Shown here: positions 1-8,969 of the stretch, in pieces | Position numbering within the stretch: the first letter of the stretch is position 1 | Layout of the letters: each line of letters begins with the position of its first letter | Source: an uncultured Kiloniellaceae bacterium | Lineage (GTDB): Bacteria; Pseudomonadota; Alphaproteobacteria; Kiloniellales; Kiloniellaceae | Direction: 5' to 3' | Length of the DNA: 64,000 bases | Assembly (NCBI GenBank): GCA_947493695.1 | Contig: CANLSF010000003.1 | Span: 248,001 to 312,000 of the forward strand | Position numbers and translations under genes: made by a program | The notes under the pieces: model-generated | What the model was told of the DNA's origin: nothing | The model's database searches: none | What the model saw: the letters and a program-made list of their open reading frames with translations, nothing else

Positions 1-404
1 CGGATCAGTACGAAATCCAGTGCCCCAGCACGCGGGTCGGAAAGCGGTCCCGGCACTCCGGGGATCGAACGCACCGGACGTACCCCGGCGTAAAGGTCCA
101 GTTCAAAACGAATGTCCAATTGCGGCGCAATCTCGGTTCCATCCGGGTAGCGGATGTCCGGCATGCCCATCGCCGCCAACAGGATCGCATCGGCGTTGCG
201 AACCTCTTCCATCGTTTCTTTGGGTAAAGCGTCGCCATGATCGCGATAGCAGGCCGCCCCGGCGGGTACCTCCTTGAAAGAGAGCGAGATATCGCCGACC
301 CGCGAGGTTACCGCATTAACAACCTCGAGACAGGGGCCCATCACCTCTGAACCAATCCCGTCCCCGGGTAAAACCGCAACCGATAGTGAATTCGACGAAG
401 ACAT
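1..404 (-). CDS. Isocitrate/isopropylmalate dehydrogenase family protein, 3' end outside window
   Basis: The start ATG is at 404 with a GAGGT-type ribosome site just upstream, and the gene runs off the left edge after about 134 codons. The N-terminus shows the family signature LPGDGIGSEV. Further on come GAACYRDHGDALP, a DAILLAAMGMPDIRYPDG segment and DLYAGVRPVRSIPG, as in beta-decarboxylating dehydrogenases (isopropylmalate, isocitrate, tartrate, 3-isopropylmalate-like). These enzymes oxidise a 2-hydroxyacid with NAD(P)+ and release CO2. The substrate cannot be fixed because the C-terminal half is missing. Proximity to an SMP-30-type lactonase on the same strand suggests a sugar-acid or tartrate-like catabolic role, which is inference. 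Confidence 0.85.
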   Translation of the reverse strand, partial: MSSSNSLSVAVLPGDGIGSEVMGPCLEVVNAVTSRVGDISLSFKEVPAGAACYRDHGDALPKETMEEVRNADAILLAAMGMPDIRYPDGTEIAPQLDIRFELDLYAGVRPVRSIPGVPGPLSDPRAGALDFVLI

Positions 405-504
405 TCTTACCTCACACCTTTTGTAGCAAGCACTTGCTTTATTGCCCGACCGGGCTTTGTTTATCCCCTCGGCGTTTCAACGCCGATCACACGTATGTAT
501 CGCT

Positions 505-1461
505 CTAAAACTTCCAATGCGCCGGCGCATATCCAGCCACCGGCGATTCATACACCGCCACCGCATCGCCCAGCAGACACCCGAGATGTATTCGCTTCAG
601 GTCTGAACCTCCGAACGCTAGGCTCGAGATATTCCTAAGCCTCTTGCTTTCACAGTAGTCCAAGTGTGGACGGTCCATCGTACCCTGCAGAAATGCGGCT
701 TCAACCCAGGCAAGATGCGCCGGGTCGTTGTCCTCCAGGATCACCTGCTGTTCACCGTCCGGGGCGATCCGGATAACCCGGTTACTCACGATGCTGGTAA
801 TCCAGATCCCGCCTTCCTGATCAAAGGTCAGGCCATCCGGGAAGGTCCCCATGCCGAACCCGGCAACCGTTGTTTTGTTCGACAGGCTGCCGTCGTCACC
901 AATGTCGAAGGATGACATCCGGCGGGCGAAGGTCTCATTCACGAAGAGGCGCTTACCGTCCGGATGAACGAGGCATTCATTCGTATAACCCAGATCGTCA
1001 GCAACAATGCGGGCCTCTCCATTTTCGACCAGAACAACGAAACCGTCGGCAACGTCCGGCCGGTATCCCAGGCTGCGTGGGGTCTTGCGGGTACTGACCG
1101 TAATCCAGACGCGTCCTTTGGTATCGAGATGAACGTAGTTCGTCGGCGGCAACGGGGCCCCGTCCACTTCCAGAAGAAACGGGCGAATGACACCATCCTT
1201 GTCGAGCCGGAAAACGCCCCCCTCTTCAGCGCCCAGATGCGCCAGAAGATAAGAACCGTCAGGCATCAGACAGATTCCGTTGGGCTTCACGTCCAGTCCA
1301 CCTGCCTGGCCCACCAGATCGAACTGTTCACCGTCCGGCGCAAGGATGCTCACGCCGCCATCCCAATTAGAGGTATGCGTCCGACCGTCAGAGGTGCAGA
1401 GAACGCACTCTGGCCGCTTTAGTCCCGCCCCCATAAACCCAATAAACGTCAGTTCCGACAT
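505..1461 (-). CDS. SMP-30/gluconolactonase/LRE family protein
   Basis: 318 residues, the usual length for the SMP-30 six-bladed beta-propeller lactonases, which hydrolyse sugar-acid lactones with a divalent metal. The expected metal-ligand surroundings are visible: RPECVL near residue 16 (Glu), PNGICLMPDG near 60, YTNECLVHPDG near 160 (Asn/Glu region) and FPDGLTFDQEGGIW near 208 (Asp). No signal peptide is seen, so it should be cytoplasmic. It lies about 100 bases upstream of a beta-decarboxylating dehydrogenase on the same strand, consistent with a small catabolic operon. Gluconolactonase, regucalcin-like or drug-lactonase activity cannot be told apart from sequence alone. Confidence 0.88.
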   Translation of the reverse strand: MSELTFIGFMGAGLKRPECVLCTSDGRTHTSNWDGGVSILAPDGEQFDLVGQAGGLDVKPNGICLMPDGSYLLAHLGAEEGGVFRLDKDGVIRPFLLEVDGAPLPPTNYVHLDTKGRVWITVSTRKTPRSLGYRPDVADGFVVLVENGEARIVADDLGYTNECLVHPDGKRLFVNETFARRMSSFDIGDDGSLSNKTTVAGFGMGTFPDGLTFDQEGGIWITSIVSNRVIRIAPDGEQQVILEDNDPAHLAWVEAAFLQGTMDRPHLDYCESKRLRNISSLAFGGSDLKRIHLGCLLGDAVAVYESPVAGYAPAHWKF

Positions 1462-1765
1462 AATTTCTCAAACACTCACAGCTCTAGCACCTGCATCACG
1501 TCTTTCACCGAATCGGGAAAAAACCTGAATCAGACTCGATCACATCTATCCGCAGATCGATCCGCCCCTAGATCGGTCTCCCGGTTGCTTCAGCGCTTTC
1601 TCGCTCCGGCAAACTCAATAAAGAGTTCCGCCCCTGCACAAAAGGCCCCAAGGCACATTCCCAGACCATATCCGTGCGACCGAACGGACATGATCTCGAA
1701 CCAATGCCCAACGATTCACGGTTACAATTACCAGGTTTTCTGCCAAGCAATTTACCTTGATGAAT

Positions 1766-1791
1766 TAATGCATACATTATCTAATGCATTA
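1766..1791. promoter_or_regulatory. AT-rich inverted repeat, possible operator
   Basis: TAATGCAT at 1766-1773 and ATGCATTA at 1784-1791 form an inverted repeat with a 10-base spacer. The right arm is part of a perfect palindrome, TAATGCATTA. This shape suits a dimeric repressor site of GntR or similar type. It lies about 300 bases upstream of the leftward lactonase gene. No cognate regulator is visible in the window. Confidence 0.35.
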
Positions 1792-1800
1792 TTGCACGAT

Positions 1801-1827
1801 AAAAAAAGCCAGTCGAACTGACTGGCT
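1801..1827 (-). terminator. Intrinsic terminator on minus strand without an obvious upstream gene
   Basis: A perfect 8-base stem (AGCCAGTC and GACTGGCT, loop GAACT) borders a run of seven A on its left side. Read leftward this gives stem, loop, stem and a U-run, a textbook intrinsic terminator. The next gene to the right (1951) runs the other way, so the hairpin may end a short untranslated transcript starting in 1830-1950. Confidence 0.55.
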
Positions 1828-1950
1828 GGCGGATGATTTTCATGAGTCAGATCCTTTTCACTGCTTCCAAGACGAAGCGTCGCACGCTAAGACAGTGGAT
1901 GAGCAATGACGTGAAATCCAGTTGAAACTACAATAAGAAAGTTAGAATAA

Positions 1951-2250
1951 ATGTTTGTTATTACAGTTCTTTTCGAATGTCATGTGGAACAGACCGAAGC
2001 CTTTGCCGCTGCCTTGGAGACACAGGCCCACAACTCTGTCACGAAGGAGCAGGATTGCCTGGTGTTCGACGTCTGCAGCGATCCTGAAATGCCGAATCGC
2101 TTTTTCCTCTATGAAGTCTACAGCGACGAAGCGGCGTTCGACCTGCACCTCAAAAGCGATCACTTTCTCGACTTCGATAAGAAGGTTGCCCCAATGGTCG
2201 CCTCGAAAACGGTCGGACGCTGGCAAAAACATCCGGCTGTCACTGGGTAA
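1951..2250 (+). CDS. Antibiotic biosynthesis monooxygenase (ABM) domain protein
   Basis: 99 residues, the usual single-domain ABM size (dimeric alpha/beta barrel of the YgiN/LsrG kind). The pattern is typical: an initial hydrophobic strand (FVITVLFECH), a helix ending in a conserved-looking acidic/polar turn, the core strand CLVFDVCSDPEMPNRFFLYE, and the helix DEAAFDLHLKSDHFLDF where the histidine-rich segment usually sits. Family members are cofactor-free quinol or small-molecule monooxygenases. The substrate here is unknown. The gene stands alone, convergent with sufE. Confidence 0.82.
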   Translation: MFVITVLFECHVEQTEAFAAALETQAHNSVTKEQDCLVFDVCSDPEMPNRFFLYEVYSDEAAFDLHLKSDHFLDFDKKVAPMVASKTVGRWQKHPAVTG

Positions 2251-2264
2251 TCCGCAGACCTCAA

Positions 2265-2720
2265 TCAGCTATCTTGCTGCGGTTCCCCGGCATTCAATCG
2301 TGCCAGGGCCCGAATGCGTTCGATCGCCGAATGAAAGCCATTGGCGCGGTTCGGGCTGATCTGCGCTTCGAAGTCGAGCCGACGGAGTACGTCCTTGATA
2401 TCTACGGCCAGAATCTCTTCCCCGGTCCGACCGGAATAGATTGACAGCAAAACGGATAAGAGGCCCCGGACGATATGCGCATCGCTGTCCGCGCGAAAGG
2501 ACAGGATGGGCTTTGGATCCGACGAGACTTCGGCGATGACCCAGGCTTGGCTGGTGCAGCCCTGAATACGATTTTCCTCGTTTCTATCGGCTTCTTCGAA
2601 CTCCGGCAGCTTGCGCCCCAAATCGATGATGTAGCGATAGCGGTCTTCCCAGTCGTCGAGAAACTCAAAGTTTTCGACCAACTCATCGACCGATGTCATC
2701 GCCACAGGCTCGCTACCCAT
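2265..2720 (-). CDS. sufE: SufE family sulfur acceptor protein
   Basis: 151 residues, the normal SufE size. SufE accepts persulfide sulfur from the cysteine desulfurase SufS and stimulates Fe-S cluster assembly. The acceptor cysteine motif is seen in RIQGCTSQAWV near residue 55, preceded by the family segment RYRYIIDLGRKLPEF and followed by FRADSDAHIVRGLLSVLLSIYSG. The first ATG (2720) is preceded by GGGGA at good spacing; a second in-frame ATG eight codons later is also possible. No other suf genes are nearby, so it is a detached member of the pathway. Confidence 0.9.
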   Translation of the reverse strand: MGSEPVAMTSVDELVENFEFLDDWEDRYRYIIDLGRKLPEFEEADRNEENRIQGCTSQAWVIAEVSSDPKPILSFRADSDAHIVRGLLSVLLSIYSGRTGEEILAVDIKDVLRRLDFEAQISPNRANGFHSAIERIRALARLNAGEPQQDS

Positions 2721-2779
2721 CTTAATTCCCCAAGACAGGCTCGCTCAGAAAACCTGCCAAAATTATTGTTCTCTAACAG

Positions 2780-3958
2780 CTACTTGCGCAGCAAAAACTC
2801 ACGCCCGACCTTAACCCGTGGCTCGCCGTCATATTCAATGATATCCGCGGTCGCGTAGGTTTCAGACCAGCTACTAGGTAAATAGCTTCCTGTACCGACA
2901 ATATCAATCGGGGCCTGAGCTTCGGCAATCATGCGGCACTTGACCGGACTGAAGCCGGAGGAGCCCACAATCTTCACTTTGGAGAAACCCTCGTTATCGA
3001 GCACCTCACGCAGCTTCCAGATCGCTGCGGCGGATACACCCGGCCCCACCAGATGGCGCAGTTCAGCTTCGTTTCTGTATCCACGGACCGCTTGGGGCAC
3101 ATTGCGTTCGAGCACGGCATAAGAGCTCGGCGGATCAAGGGTTTCGATGAAGCGGCTACCTGCAGTGTCGAGGCGAATGGCGAGCTGACCGTTCGCTGCA
3201 CGCTTCGGAAAACGCCGGCAGACAGTCAGGGCGTCGGTAACCTCTCGCGCGAAGTAGTCGACCAGCACAGTCATGGGATCGTCGGGAAAGACTTCATCGT
3301 ACATTTCCGACGCCCGCAGGGTCGAACCCGCATAACCGATAAAGGCATGAGGCATCGTCCCCTTCCCTCCGGACGCGCCGAAGTAATGCGCCGTGCCGTC
3401 CGTCGCGTTCCCAATAAAACCAACCGCGCCGGCCTTGCGTTTCGCCCGCTCAGAGCCAACCGATGCGGCATACGCCATGAGCTCGGCCATCTCCGTGCCC
3501 GCACAGTGGCGCGCGTCCATGGCCAGGAAGCCGACCTTTGGCAGGTCGGAGCACATGGTAAAGGCGTTGTAGGCAGCGACACAGGTCGGACCTAGTTTTT
3601 GCAGAACCAGGGTCTCCAGATCCACAAGATGATAGAGAGGCCCGGAGACGTACATAATCGGCTCACCGGCACCCACCCACCTGCCTTCGTCAAAGCGAAG
3701 GTCAATCTCAAAGCTGGTGCCACGCGTCTCGGCAACCCTATTGAGCCAGTCGATTGCTAGCCGCGGCGCAGAAATCACCGGACGGCGCATGAAGAGTGCA
3801 TAAACTACCGAAACGTCGCCAAACTTCTCAACCGACTTCTTCGTCCGAAGAAAATAGTGGTCCGTCCAATTGACGATATCCGGCTCTCGAACCGGCCATT
3901 CAGAGGCGTTGTGTGAATTGTCAGGTCCGGCCTGACGTTCCAGTGCATCATCTGGCAT
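2780..3958 (-). CDS. Nicotinate phosphoribosyltransferase family protein
   Basis: 392 residues. Recognised by the phosphoribosyltransferase pattern: an NWTDHYFLRTK start, LRFDEGRWVGAGEPIMYVSGP, the segment MDARHCAGTEMAELMAYAASVG, and the C-terminal phosphate-site region IVGSSGFSPVKC followed by DIVGTGSYLP. The family forms nicotinate mononucleotide from nicotinate and PRPP in NAD salvage. This type, common in alphaproteobacteria, differs from E. coli PncB, so the substrate is likely but not certain. It starts at ATG 3958 with a GGA-type ribosome site and probably has its own promoter, because an intrinsic hairpin lies between it and the upstream DAHP synthase gene. Confidence 0.85.
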   Translation of the reverse strand: MPDDALERQAGPDNSHNASEWPVREPDIVNWTDHYFLRTKKSVEKFGDVSVVYALFMRRPVISAPRLAIDWLNRVAETRGTSFEIDLRFDEGRWVGAGEPIMYVSGPLYHLVDLETLVLQKLGPTCVAAYNAFTMCSDLPKVGFLAMDARHCAGTEMAELMAYAASVGSERAKRKAGAVGFIGNATDGTAHYFGASGGKGTMPHAFIGYAGSTLRASEMYDEVFPDDPMTVLVDYFAREVTDALTVCRRFPKRAANGQLAIRLDTAGSRFIETLDPPSSYAVLERNVPQAVRGYRNEAELRHLVGPGVSAAAIWKLREVLDNEGFSKVKIVGSSGFSPVKCRMIAEAQAPIDIVGTGSYLPSSWSETYATADIIEYDGEPRVKVGREFLLRK

Positions 3959-4031
3959 GAGACTGATCCGTCCCTAGTGATTTTGGCGGCGACCGCTAAC
4001 CCGCTGGCGCCGCGAGGAAAAATTACGCAGA

Positions 4032-4076
4032 TAAAAGTAGAGCGGCTTTGTCTGTTTCATTCAACAAAAACCGCTC
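4032..4076 (-). terminator. Probable intrinsic terminator after the DAHP synthase gene
   Basis: On the minus strand GAGCGG plus a U-rich arm pairs across a short loop with CCGCTC, followed by a T-rich stretch. It sits about 30 bases beyond the stop codon of the DAHP synthase gene. Stem arms are at 4040-4045 and 4071-4076. Confidence 0.5.
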
Positions 4077-4106
4077 AAACTTTCTCGTCGTCTTGATGTG
4101 CAGCGT

Positions 4107-5498
4107 TTATGAAGCAGCGGCAATCCTGTTGACGCCGTTATTCTGCTCTTCTCGTTCCTGCTTCAATTGCTCTGCAATCAGGAACGCCAGTTCCAGCGCC
4201 TGGCTTGCGTTCAGTCGTGGATCGCAATGCGTATGATAGCGATCGCCAAGACGGTCATCGCTGATCGCCTGCGCGCCACCAGTGCACTCGGTTACGTCTT
4301 GCCCGGTCATTTCGAAGTGTACGCCGCCGGCGTAGCTTCCTTCTGCCCGGTGAACATTGAAGAAGCCCTTTACCTCGGCAAGAATCCGGTCGAAAGGCCG
4401 GGTCTTGTAGCCACTGGAAGACTTGATCGTGTTGCCATGCATCGGATCACAGGACCACACAACCTTGCGGCCTTCCTGTTCAACCGCACGCACCAGCCGC
4501 GGCAGTTTTTCCTCGACCTGCTCGTGACCCATGCGGGCGATCAGGGTCAGGCGACCTGCCTCGTTTTCAGGATTCAGCACATCGATCAGACGGATGAGAT
4601 CGTCTGTTTCCATCGAGGGCCCGCATTTCATACCGATGGGATTCTTGATACCGCGTGCGAATTCGATATGCGCTTCATCGATGTTCCGTGTCCGGTCACC
4701 GATCCAGACCATATGCGCAGAGCAGTCGTACCATTCGCCGCTCAAGCTATCGACACGGGTCAGCGCCTGCTCGTAGTTCAGCAGCAGAGCTTCATGACTG
4801 GTGTAGAAGTCGGTTTCCCTTAGCTCAGGGCTTTTCTCTGGAGTCAGACCGCAAGCCTTCATAAAGGCGATGGTTTCGTCGATCCGCCGTCCCAGCTCGG
4901 AATAGCGCTCGCCCTGGGCCGAGCCGGCAACGAACTCCAGGTTCCACTGGTGCACCTTGTGCAGGTCGGCGAAACCGCCCTGAGCAAAAGCCCGCAGCAG
5001 GTTCAGGGTCGAGGCAGACTGGTTATAAGCGCGAAGCAGGCGTTCCGGGTCCGGCTGACGGGCACCATCGGTGAATTCGATGCCATTGACGATGTCGCCG
5101 CGGTAACTCGGCAGTTCCACGCCGTCGATGGTCTCGGTTCCCGCAGACCTCGGCTTGGCGAACTGACCCGCCAGGCGACCGACCTTCACGACTGGACAGG
5201 CCGCACCAAACGTCAGAGCCACGGCCATCTGCAGCAACACCTTGAAGGTATCGCGAATGTGGTTGGGATGAAACTCGGCGAAACTCTCAGCGCAATCGCC
5301 CCCCTGGAGCAAGAAGGCTTTACCCTCGGCCACTTCGCCCAAATGCTTTTTGAGCTTCCTGGCCTCACCCGCAAACACCAGCGGTGGATAGGCGGCAAGA
5401 GTCTCTTCAACAGCTGTTACAGCGGCTTGATCAGGGTATTCCGGAACCTGACGGATCGTCTTGTCGCGCCAGGAAACAGGGGTCCAGTTGGCGGTCAT
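4107..5498 (-). CDS. 3-deoxy-7-phosphoheptulonate (DAHP) synthase, class II
   Basis: 463 residues from ATG 5498, which has GAGG six bases upstream. It catalyses the first shikimate-pathway step, condensing phosphoenolpyruvate with erythrose 4-phosphate. Class II (plant/mycobacterial type) features are clear: the [12 protein letters not shown] start, the metal-site cysteine in [11 protein letters not shown] near residue 66, [44 protein letters not shown], and [15 protein letters not shown] near the C-terminus. Length matches the bacterial class II enzymes. It is monocistronic as far as can be seen. Confidence 0.95.
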   Translation of the reverse strand: MTANWTPVSWRDKTIRQVPEYPDQAAVTAVEETLAAYPPLVFAGEARKLKKHLGEVAEGKAFLLQGGDCAESFAEFHPNHIRDTFKVLLQMAVALTFGAACPVVKVGRLAGQFAKPRSAGTETIDGVELPSYRGDIVNGIEFTDGARQPDPERLLRAYNQSASTLNLLRAFAQGGFADLHKVHQWNLEFVAGSAQGERYSELGRRIDETIAFMKACGLTPEKSPELRETDFYTSHEALLLNYEQALTRVDSLSGEWYDCSAHMVWIGDRTRNIDEAHIEFARGIKNPIGMKCGPSMETDDLIRLIDVLNPENEAGRLTLIARMGHEQVEEKLPRLVRAVEQEGRKVVWSCDPMHGNTIKSSSGYKTRPFDRILAEVKGFFNVHRAEGSYAGGVHFEMTGQDVTECTGGAQAISDDRLGDRYHTHCDPRLNASQALELAFLIAEQLKQEREEQNNGVNRIAAAS

Positions 5499-5803
5499 CA
5501 CCAGCCTCGTTCTTCATCAATTTCAAAAGCAGCGCAGTCATAAGAACTGCGCGGAGCGAGGGTTTTACAAGGCTTTCAGCACCTTTACCACCCGAAAAGG
5601 CGCTTCGTGCCGACGGCCTCACCTGCGCATCTTCAGCAAAGCCCATTCCCGCCCGCACGAACAGGAAATAACGACATCACCTCGGTTTCCTCACCAAAAC
5701 CTGATCGCGTTTCACCGAAACAGCGAAAAACGATCAGATGCCCACCCGGATCGTCAGACGAACACCCGAGTTCCGGGAAATGGGACCCTGCATGAGGAAT
5801 ACT
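5499..5803. other. Intergenic region, no gene seen
   Basis: About 305 bases between two leftward genes (gor and DAHP synthase). It should hold the DAHP synthase promoter. I see no coding frame with a ribosome site, and no clear hairpin or repeat. Confidence 0.55.
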
Positions 5804-7180
5804 TTATTCCGCAGCTTTTTCAGCAACTTCGGGCACCGGCTCGCGCATGGTGACGAACTCTTCAGCAGCCGTTGGATGAATACCGACAGTGGCATCGAAC
5901 ATCTGCTTGGTTGCCCCCGCCTTTATGGCGACGGCGAGCCCCTGCACGATTTCCGGCGCATCGAGCCCCACCATGTGGACGCCGACCACACGTTGGCTCG
6001 CCCGATCGACCACCAGCTTCATCATGGTCTTTTCGTCCCGTCCGGAAAGAGTGTGCTTCATGGGACGGAAATTCGAGCGATAAATATCCAGCGCGCCGTA
6101 GGTCTTTCGCGCGTCGGCTTCCGACAATCCAACGGTCGAAACCGGCGGATGACTGAACACGGCGGAGGGCACGTCGTCGTGGTTCATGGCCCGTGGATTA
6201 TTCCGGTACACCGTGTCAACGAAGGCCATGGCCTCCTGAATGGCAACAGGCGTCAGATTGATCCGGTCGGTAACGTCTCCCACAGCATAGATATTCGGCT
6301 GACTGGTGCGGGATTGAGGGTCGACCTCGATCGCGCCGGAAGCGCTGACTTTCACACCTGCGGCCTCGAGGCCCAGGTTCTTGATATTCGGACGCCGTCC
6401 CGTTGCCGCCATGACCAGGTCGGTCTCTACGGTCGTGCCGTCTGAAAGCGTCACCAAAAGGCCGTTATCACCCTTTTCGATCTTCTCGATCGTGGTCTGC
6501 ACCTGCAGAGAGATCCCCTTTTTGACGATCTCTTCGGCCAGGGTGTTGCGCACGTCATCGTCAAAGCCACGCAGAATCTGCTCACCCCGGTAGACAAGTT
6601 TAACGTCACTGCCCATGCCATTGAAAATACCGGCAAATTCCACAGCGATGAAACCACCGCCGTAAACCATTGCGCGCTTCGGCAAAGCCGTCAGATGAAA
6701 GGCTTCGTTAGAACTGATCGCATGCTCCCAGCCCTCACCTGGGGGAAAACTCGGGCTGCCGCCAGTGGCGATCAGGATCGTCTCCGCCGTGATGCGGTCG
6801 TCTCCAACCTGGACCGTATGCGCATCGATCAACTCGGCATGGGCGCGAAAGGCTTTCACCCCGGCATTATCGAGCAGCTTCTGATAGATGCCTTCCAAGC
6901 GGTCGATCTCTTTGTCCTTGTTGGCGATCAGACTGTTCCAGTCAAAGCTGGTTTCGCCCACGGTCCAACCGAATCCGGCAGCGTCCTCGAAATCCTCATG
7001 AAAGTGGCTGGCATAGGACATCAGCTTCTTGGGGACACAGCCTCGGATCACGCAGGTTCCACCGTAGCGATAGGATTCCGCCACGCCAACCCGCGCGCCG
7101 GTTGCCGCCGCCATACGCGCGCCTCGCACACCACCGGATCCACCACCGATCACAAAAAGATCGAAATCATATGCGCTCAT
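5804..7180 (-). CDS. gor: Glutathione-disulfide reductase
   Basis: 458 residues from the ATG at 7180 (MSAYDFDLFVIGGGSGG). An upstream TTG extension is possible but adds 16 residues not typical of the family. It reduces glutathione disulfide with NADPH using FAD. Visible features are the FAD-binding GGGSGG motif, the redox-active disulfide GGTCVIRGCVPKK near residue 45, the NAD(P)-site region YGGGFIAVEFAGI, the second FAD motif YAVGDVTDRINLTPVAI, and the C-terminal interface catalytic His-Glu in VGIHPTAAEEFVTM. Length and order match bacterial GR. The lone gene is followed leftward by a non-coding gap. Confidence 0.94.
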   Translation of the reverse strand: MSAYDFDLFVIGGGSGGVRGARMAAATGARVGVAESYRYGGTCVIRGCVPKKLMSYASHFHEDFEDAAGFGWTVGETSFDWNSLIANKDKEIDRLEGIYQKLLDNAGVKAFRAHAELIDAHTVQVGDDRITAETILIATGGSPSFPPGEGWEHAISSNEAFHLTALPKRAMVYGGGFIAVEFAGIFNGMGSDVKLVYRGEQILRGFDDDVRNTLAEEIVKKGISLQVQTTIEKIEKGDNGLLVTLSDGTTVETDLVMAATGRRPNIKNLGLEAAGVKVSASGAIEVDPQSRTSQPNIYAVGDVTDRINLTPVAIQEAMAFVDTVYRNNPRAMNHDDVPSAVFSHPPVSTVGLSEADARKTYGALDIYRSNFRPMKHTLSGRDEKTMMKLVVDRASQRVVGVHMVGLDAPEIVQGLAVAIKAGATKQMFDATVGIHPTAAEEFVTMREPVPEVAEKAAE

Positions 7181-7320
7181 GTCCGCAATTCCACATTCCA
7201 GGTTTGACGACTTCTGCGCCGTCTTCAATTCAGGGCTTTAACAGATAAGACGAGTAAGCAAGCCTACCAGATACAAGCTTGCAACCCTGTTAATCGCTCA
7301 CGTTTTCGTGGCTACCAGCC

Positions 7321-8778
7321 TTAGCTCGTCGACATGCAGATGTATTTCACTTCCAGGAAGTCATCCATGCCGTACTTGGAGCCTTCGCGCCCGATACCGC
7401 TTTCCTTCACACCGCCGAAAGGAGCAACCTCGGTCGAGATCAGACCGGTGTTCACACCCACCATGCCGGTCTCCAGCGCCTCGGCAACACGCCAAACGCG
7501 CCCAAGTTCCTTGGCGTAGAAATAAGCCGCCAGGCCGAATTCGGTATCGTTCGCCATTTCAATGACTTGCTCTTCGGTCTTGAAGCGGAACAACGGCGCG
7601 ACGGGACCAAAGGTCTCTTCATAGGTAACCTTCATATCGGTGGTCACTTCCGTCAGGACGGTGGGTTCGAAGAAGGTGCCCCCCAGAGCATGACGTCCGC
7701 CACCCACGGCAACCTTGGCGCCTTTCGACGTAGCATCTGCGACGTGATCCTCAACCTTTGCGATGGCGGCAAGATTAATGAGGGGTCCCTGGTTGACGCC
7801 GGTCTCGGTGCCTGCACCGACCGAGATTCCCTTAACGGCCGCGCTCAGCTTTTCAGCAAAAGCATCGTAGACGCCGTCTTGTACGAAGATTCGGTTCGCG
7901 CAGACGCAGGTCTGCCCCGCATTACGGAACTTGCTGATCATGGCCCCTTCAACGGCAGCATCCAGATCGGCATCGTCGAACACGATAAAGGGCGCATTGC
8001 CGCCCAACTCCATGGAGACCTTTTTGACCGTACCCGCGCACTGCTCCATCAAGAGCTTACCGACCCGTGTCGATCCAGTGAAGGAGAGCTTCCGCACGAT
8101 GGGGTTGGAGGTCATTTCGCTGCCGATTTCGCTGGCAACACCTGTCACAATATTAATGATCCCGGCAGGAATGCCGGCGCGCTCTGCCAACTCGGCAAGC
8201 GCAAAAGCCGAAAGCGGCGTCAGTTCCGCTGGTTTGATCACGACCGGGCAGCCCGCAGCCAATGCCGGCGCGCATTTACGGGTGATCATGGCGATCGGGA
8301 AATTCCAGGGCGTAATCGAGGCAACAACGCCAATTGGCTGTTTGATGACTACGATCCGCTTATCCGCCTGATGCTGGGGGATCGTGTCGCCGTAAACCCG
8401 GCGGGCTTCCTCAGCGAACCATTCGATGAAAGACGCTCCGTAAGTCACCTCGCCCTTAGCTTCAGCCAGGGGTTTGCCCTGCTCCGTGGTCATAAGAAGC
8501 GCCAGGTCGTCCGCGTTATCCATGATCAGGTTGAACCAGTTCCGCAGGATCGTGCAACGCTCCTTGGCGGTCAGCGCGCGCCAGGCCGGCCAGGCACGGT
8601 TCGCGGCCTCGATGGCTGCCCGAGTCTCGTCGGCACCCATTTTCGGGATTGTCGCGATCACTTCGTCGTTGGCGGGGTTTTTCACCTCAAGGGTCCCGCC
8701 ACCATTCGCATCGACCCACTTGCCATCGATATAGCACTGCTGCCGGAAAAGAGACGGGTCTTTCAGTTGGACGGTCAT
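7321..8778 (-). CDS. gabD: NADP-dependent succinate-semialdehyde dehydrogenase
   Basis: 485 residues, normal for GabD. It oxidises succinate semialdehyde to succinate in GABA degradation. ALDH features seen: TPWNFPIAMITRK near residue 155, KPAELTPLSA, the glycine motif FTGSTRVGK, the catalytic Glu in MELGGNAPFIVFDDAD, and the catalytic Cys in NAGQTCVCANRIFVQ. The C-terminal EVAPFGGVKESGIGREG is GabD-like. The start ATG follows GGGAG at good spacing. Divergent from the DUF1989 gene at 8970. No GABA aminotransferase is adjacent, so a related semialdehyde is also possible. Confidence 0.92.
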   Translation of the reverse strand: MTVQLKDPSLFRQQCYIDGKWVDANGGGTLEVKNPANDEVIATIPKMGADETRAAIEAANRAWPAWRALTAKERCTILRNWFNLIMDNADDLALLMTTEQGKPLAEAKGEVTYGASFIEWFAEEARRVYGDTIPQHQADKRIVVIKQPIGVVASITPWNFPIAMITRKCAPALAAGCPVVIKPAELTPLSAFALAELAERAGIPAGIINIVTGVASEIGSEMTSNPIVRKLSFTGSTRVGKLLMEQCAGTVKKVSMELGGNAPFIVFDDADLDAAVEGAMISKFRNAGQTCVCANRIFVQDGVYDAFAEKLSAAVKGISVGAGTETGVNQGPLINLAAIAKVEDHVADATSKGAKVAVGGGRHALGGTFFEPTVLTEVTTDMKVTYEETFGPVAPLFRFKTEEQVIEMANDTEFGLAAYFYAKELGRVWRVAEALETGMVGVNTGLISTEVAPFGGVKESGIGREGSKYGMDDFLEVKYICMSTS

Positions 8779-8969
8779 TCAGGTGTTCTCCCTATGCGCG
8801 GCGTCTCTTGAGGACACAAGCGGCCGGCGGTTGGTTTCAAAGGCGGCGGGATTATAGACAAGCAGGGTCCTTTGCGAAAAGCGCAATGTCACCCTTGCCT
8901 GTGGGCGCGGAACCTGACAGAGATCATTACCCGCCTTTTCAATCAGATGACCGCCAGAGTTAAACGAGC

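Larger units (their letters stand above)
1462..1950. other. Intergenic region, no confident protein gene
   Basis: About 490 bases between the lactonase (leftward) and the monooxygenase-fold gene (rightward). Only weak open frames occur, with no supporting ribosome sites. It holds an AT-rich palindromic element at 1766-1791 and an intrinsic-terminator hairpin reading leftward at 1801-1827, listed separately. Confidence 0.6.

Noticed and set aside
1568-1777. Leftward open frame of 69 codons next to the lactonase gene
   Set aside because: No ribosome site, Cys/Arg-rich composition, and it overlaps the palindromic element; treated as chance.
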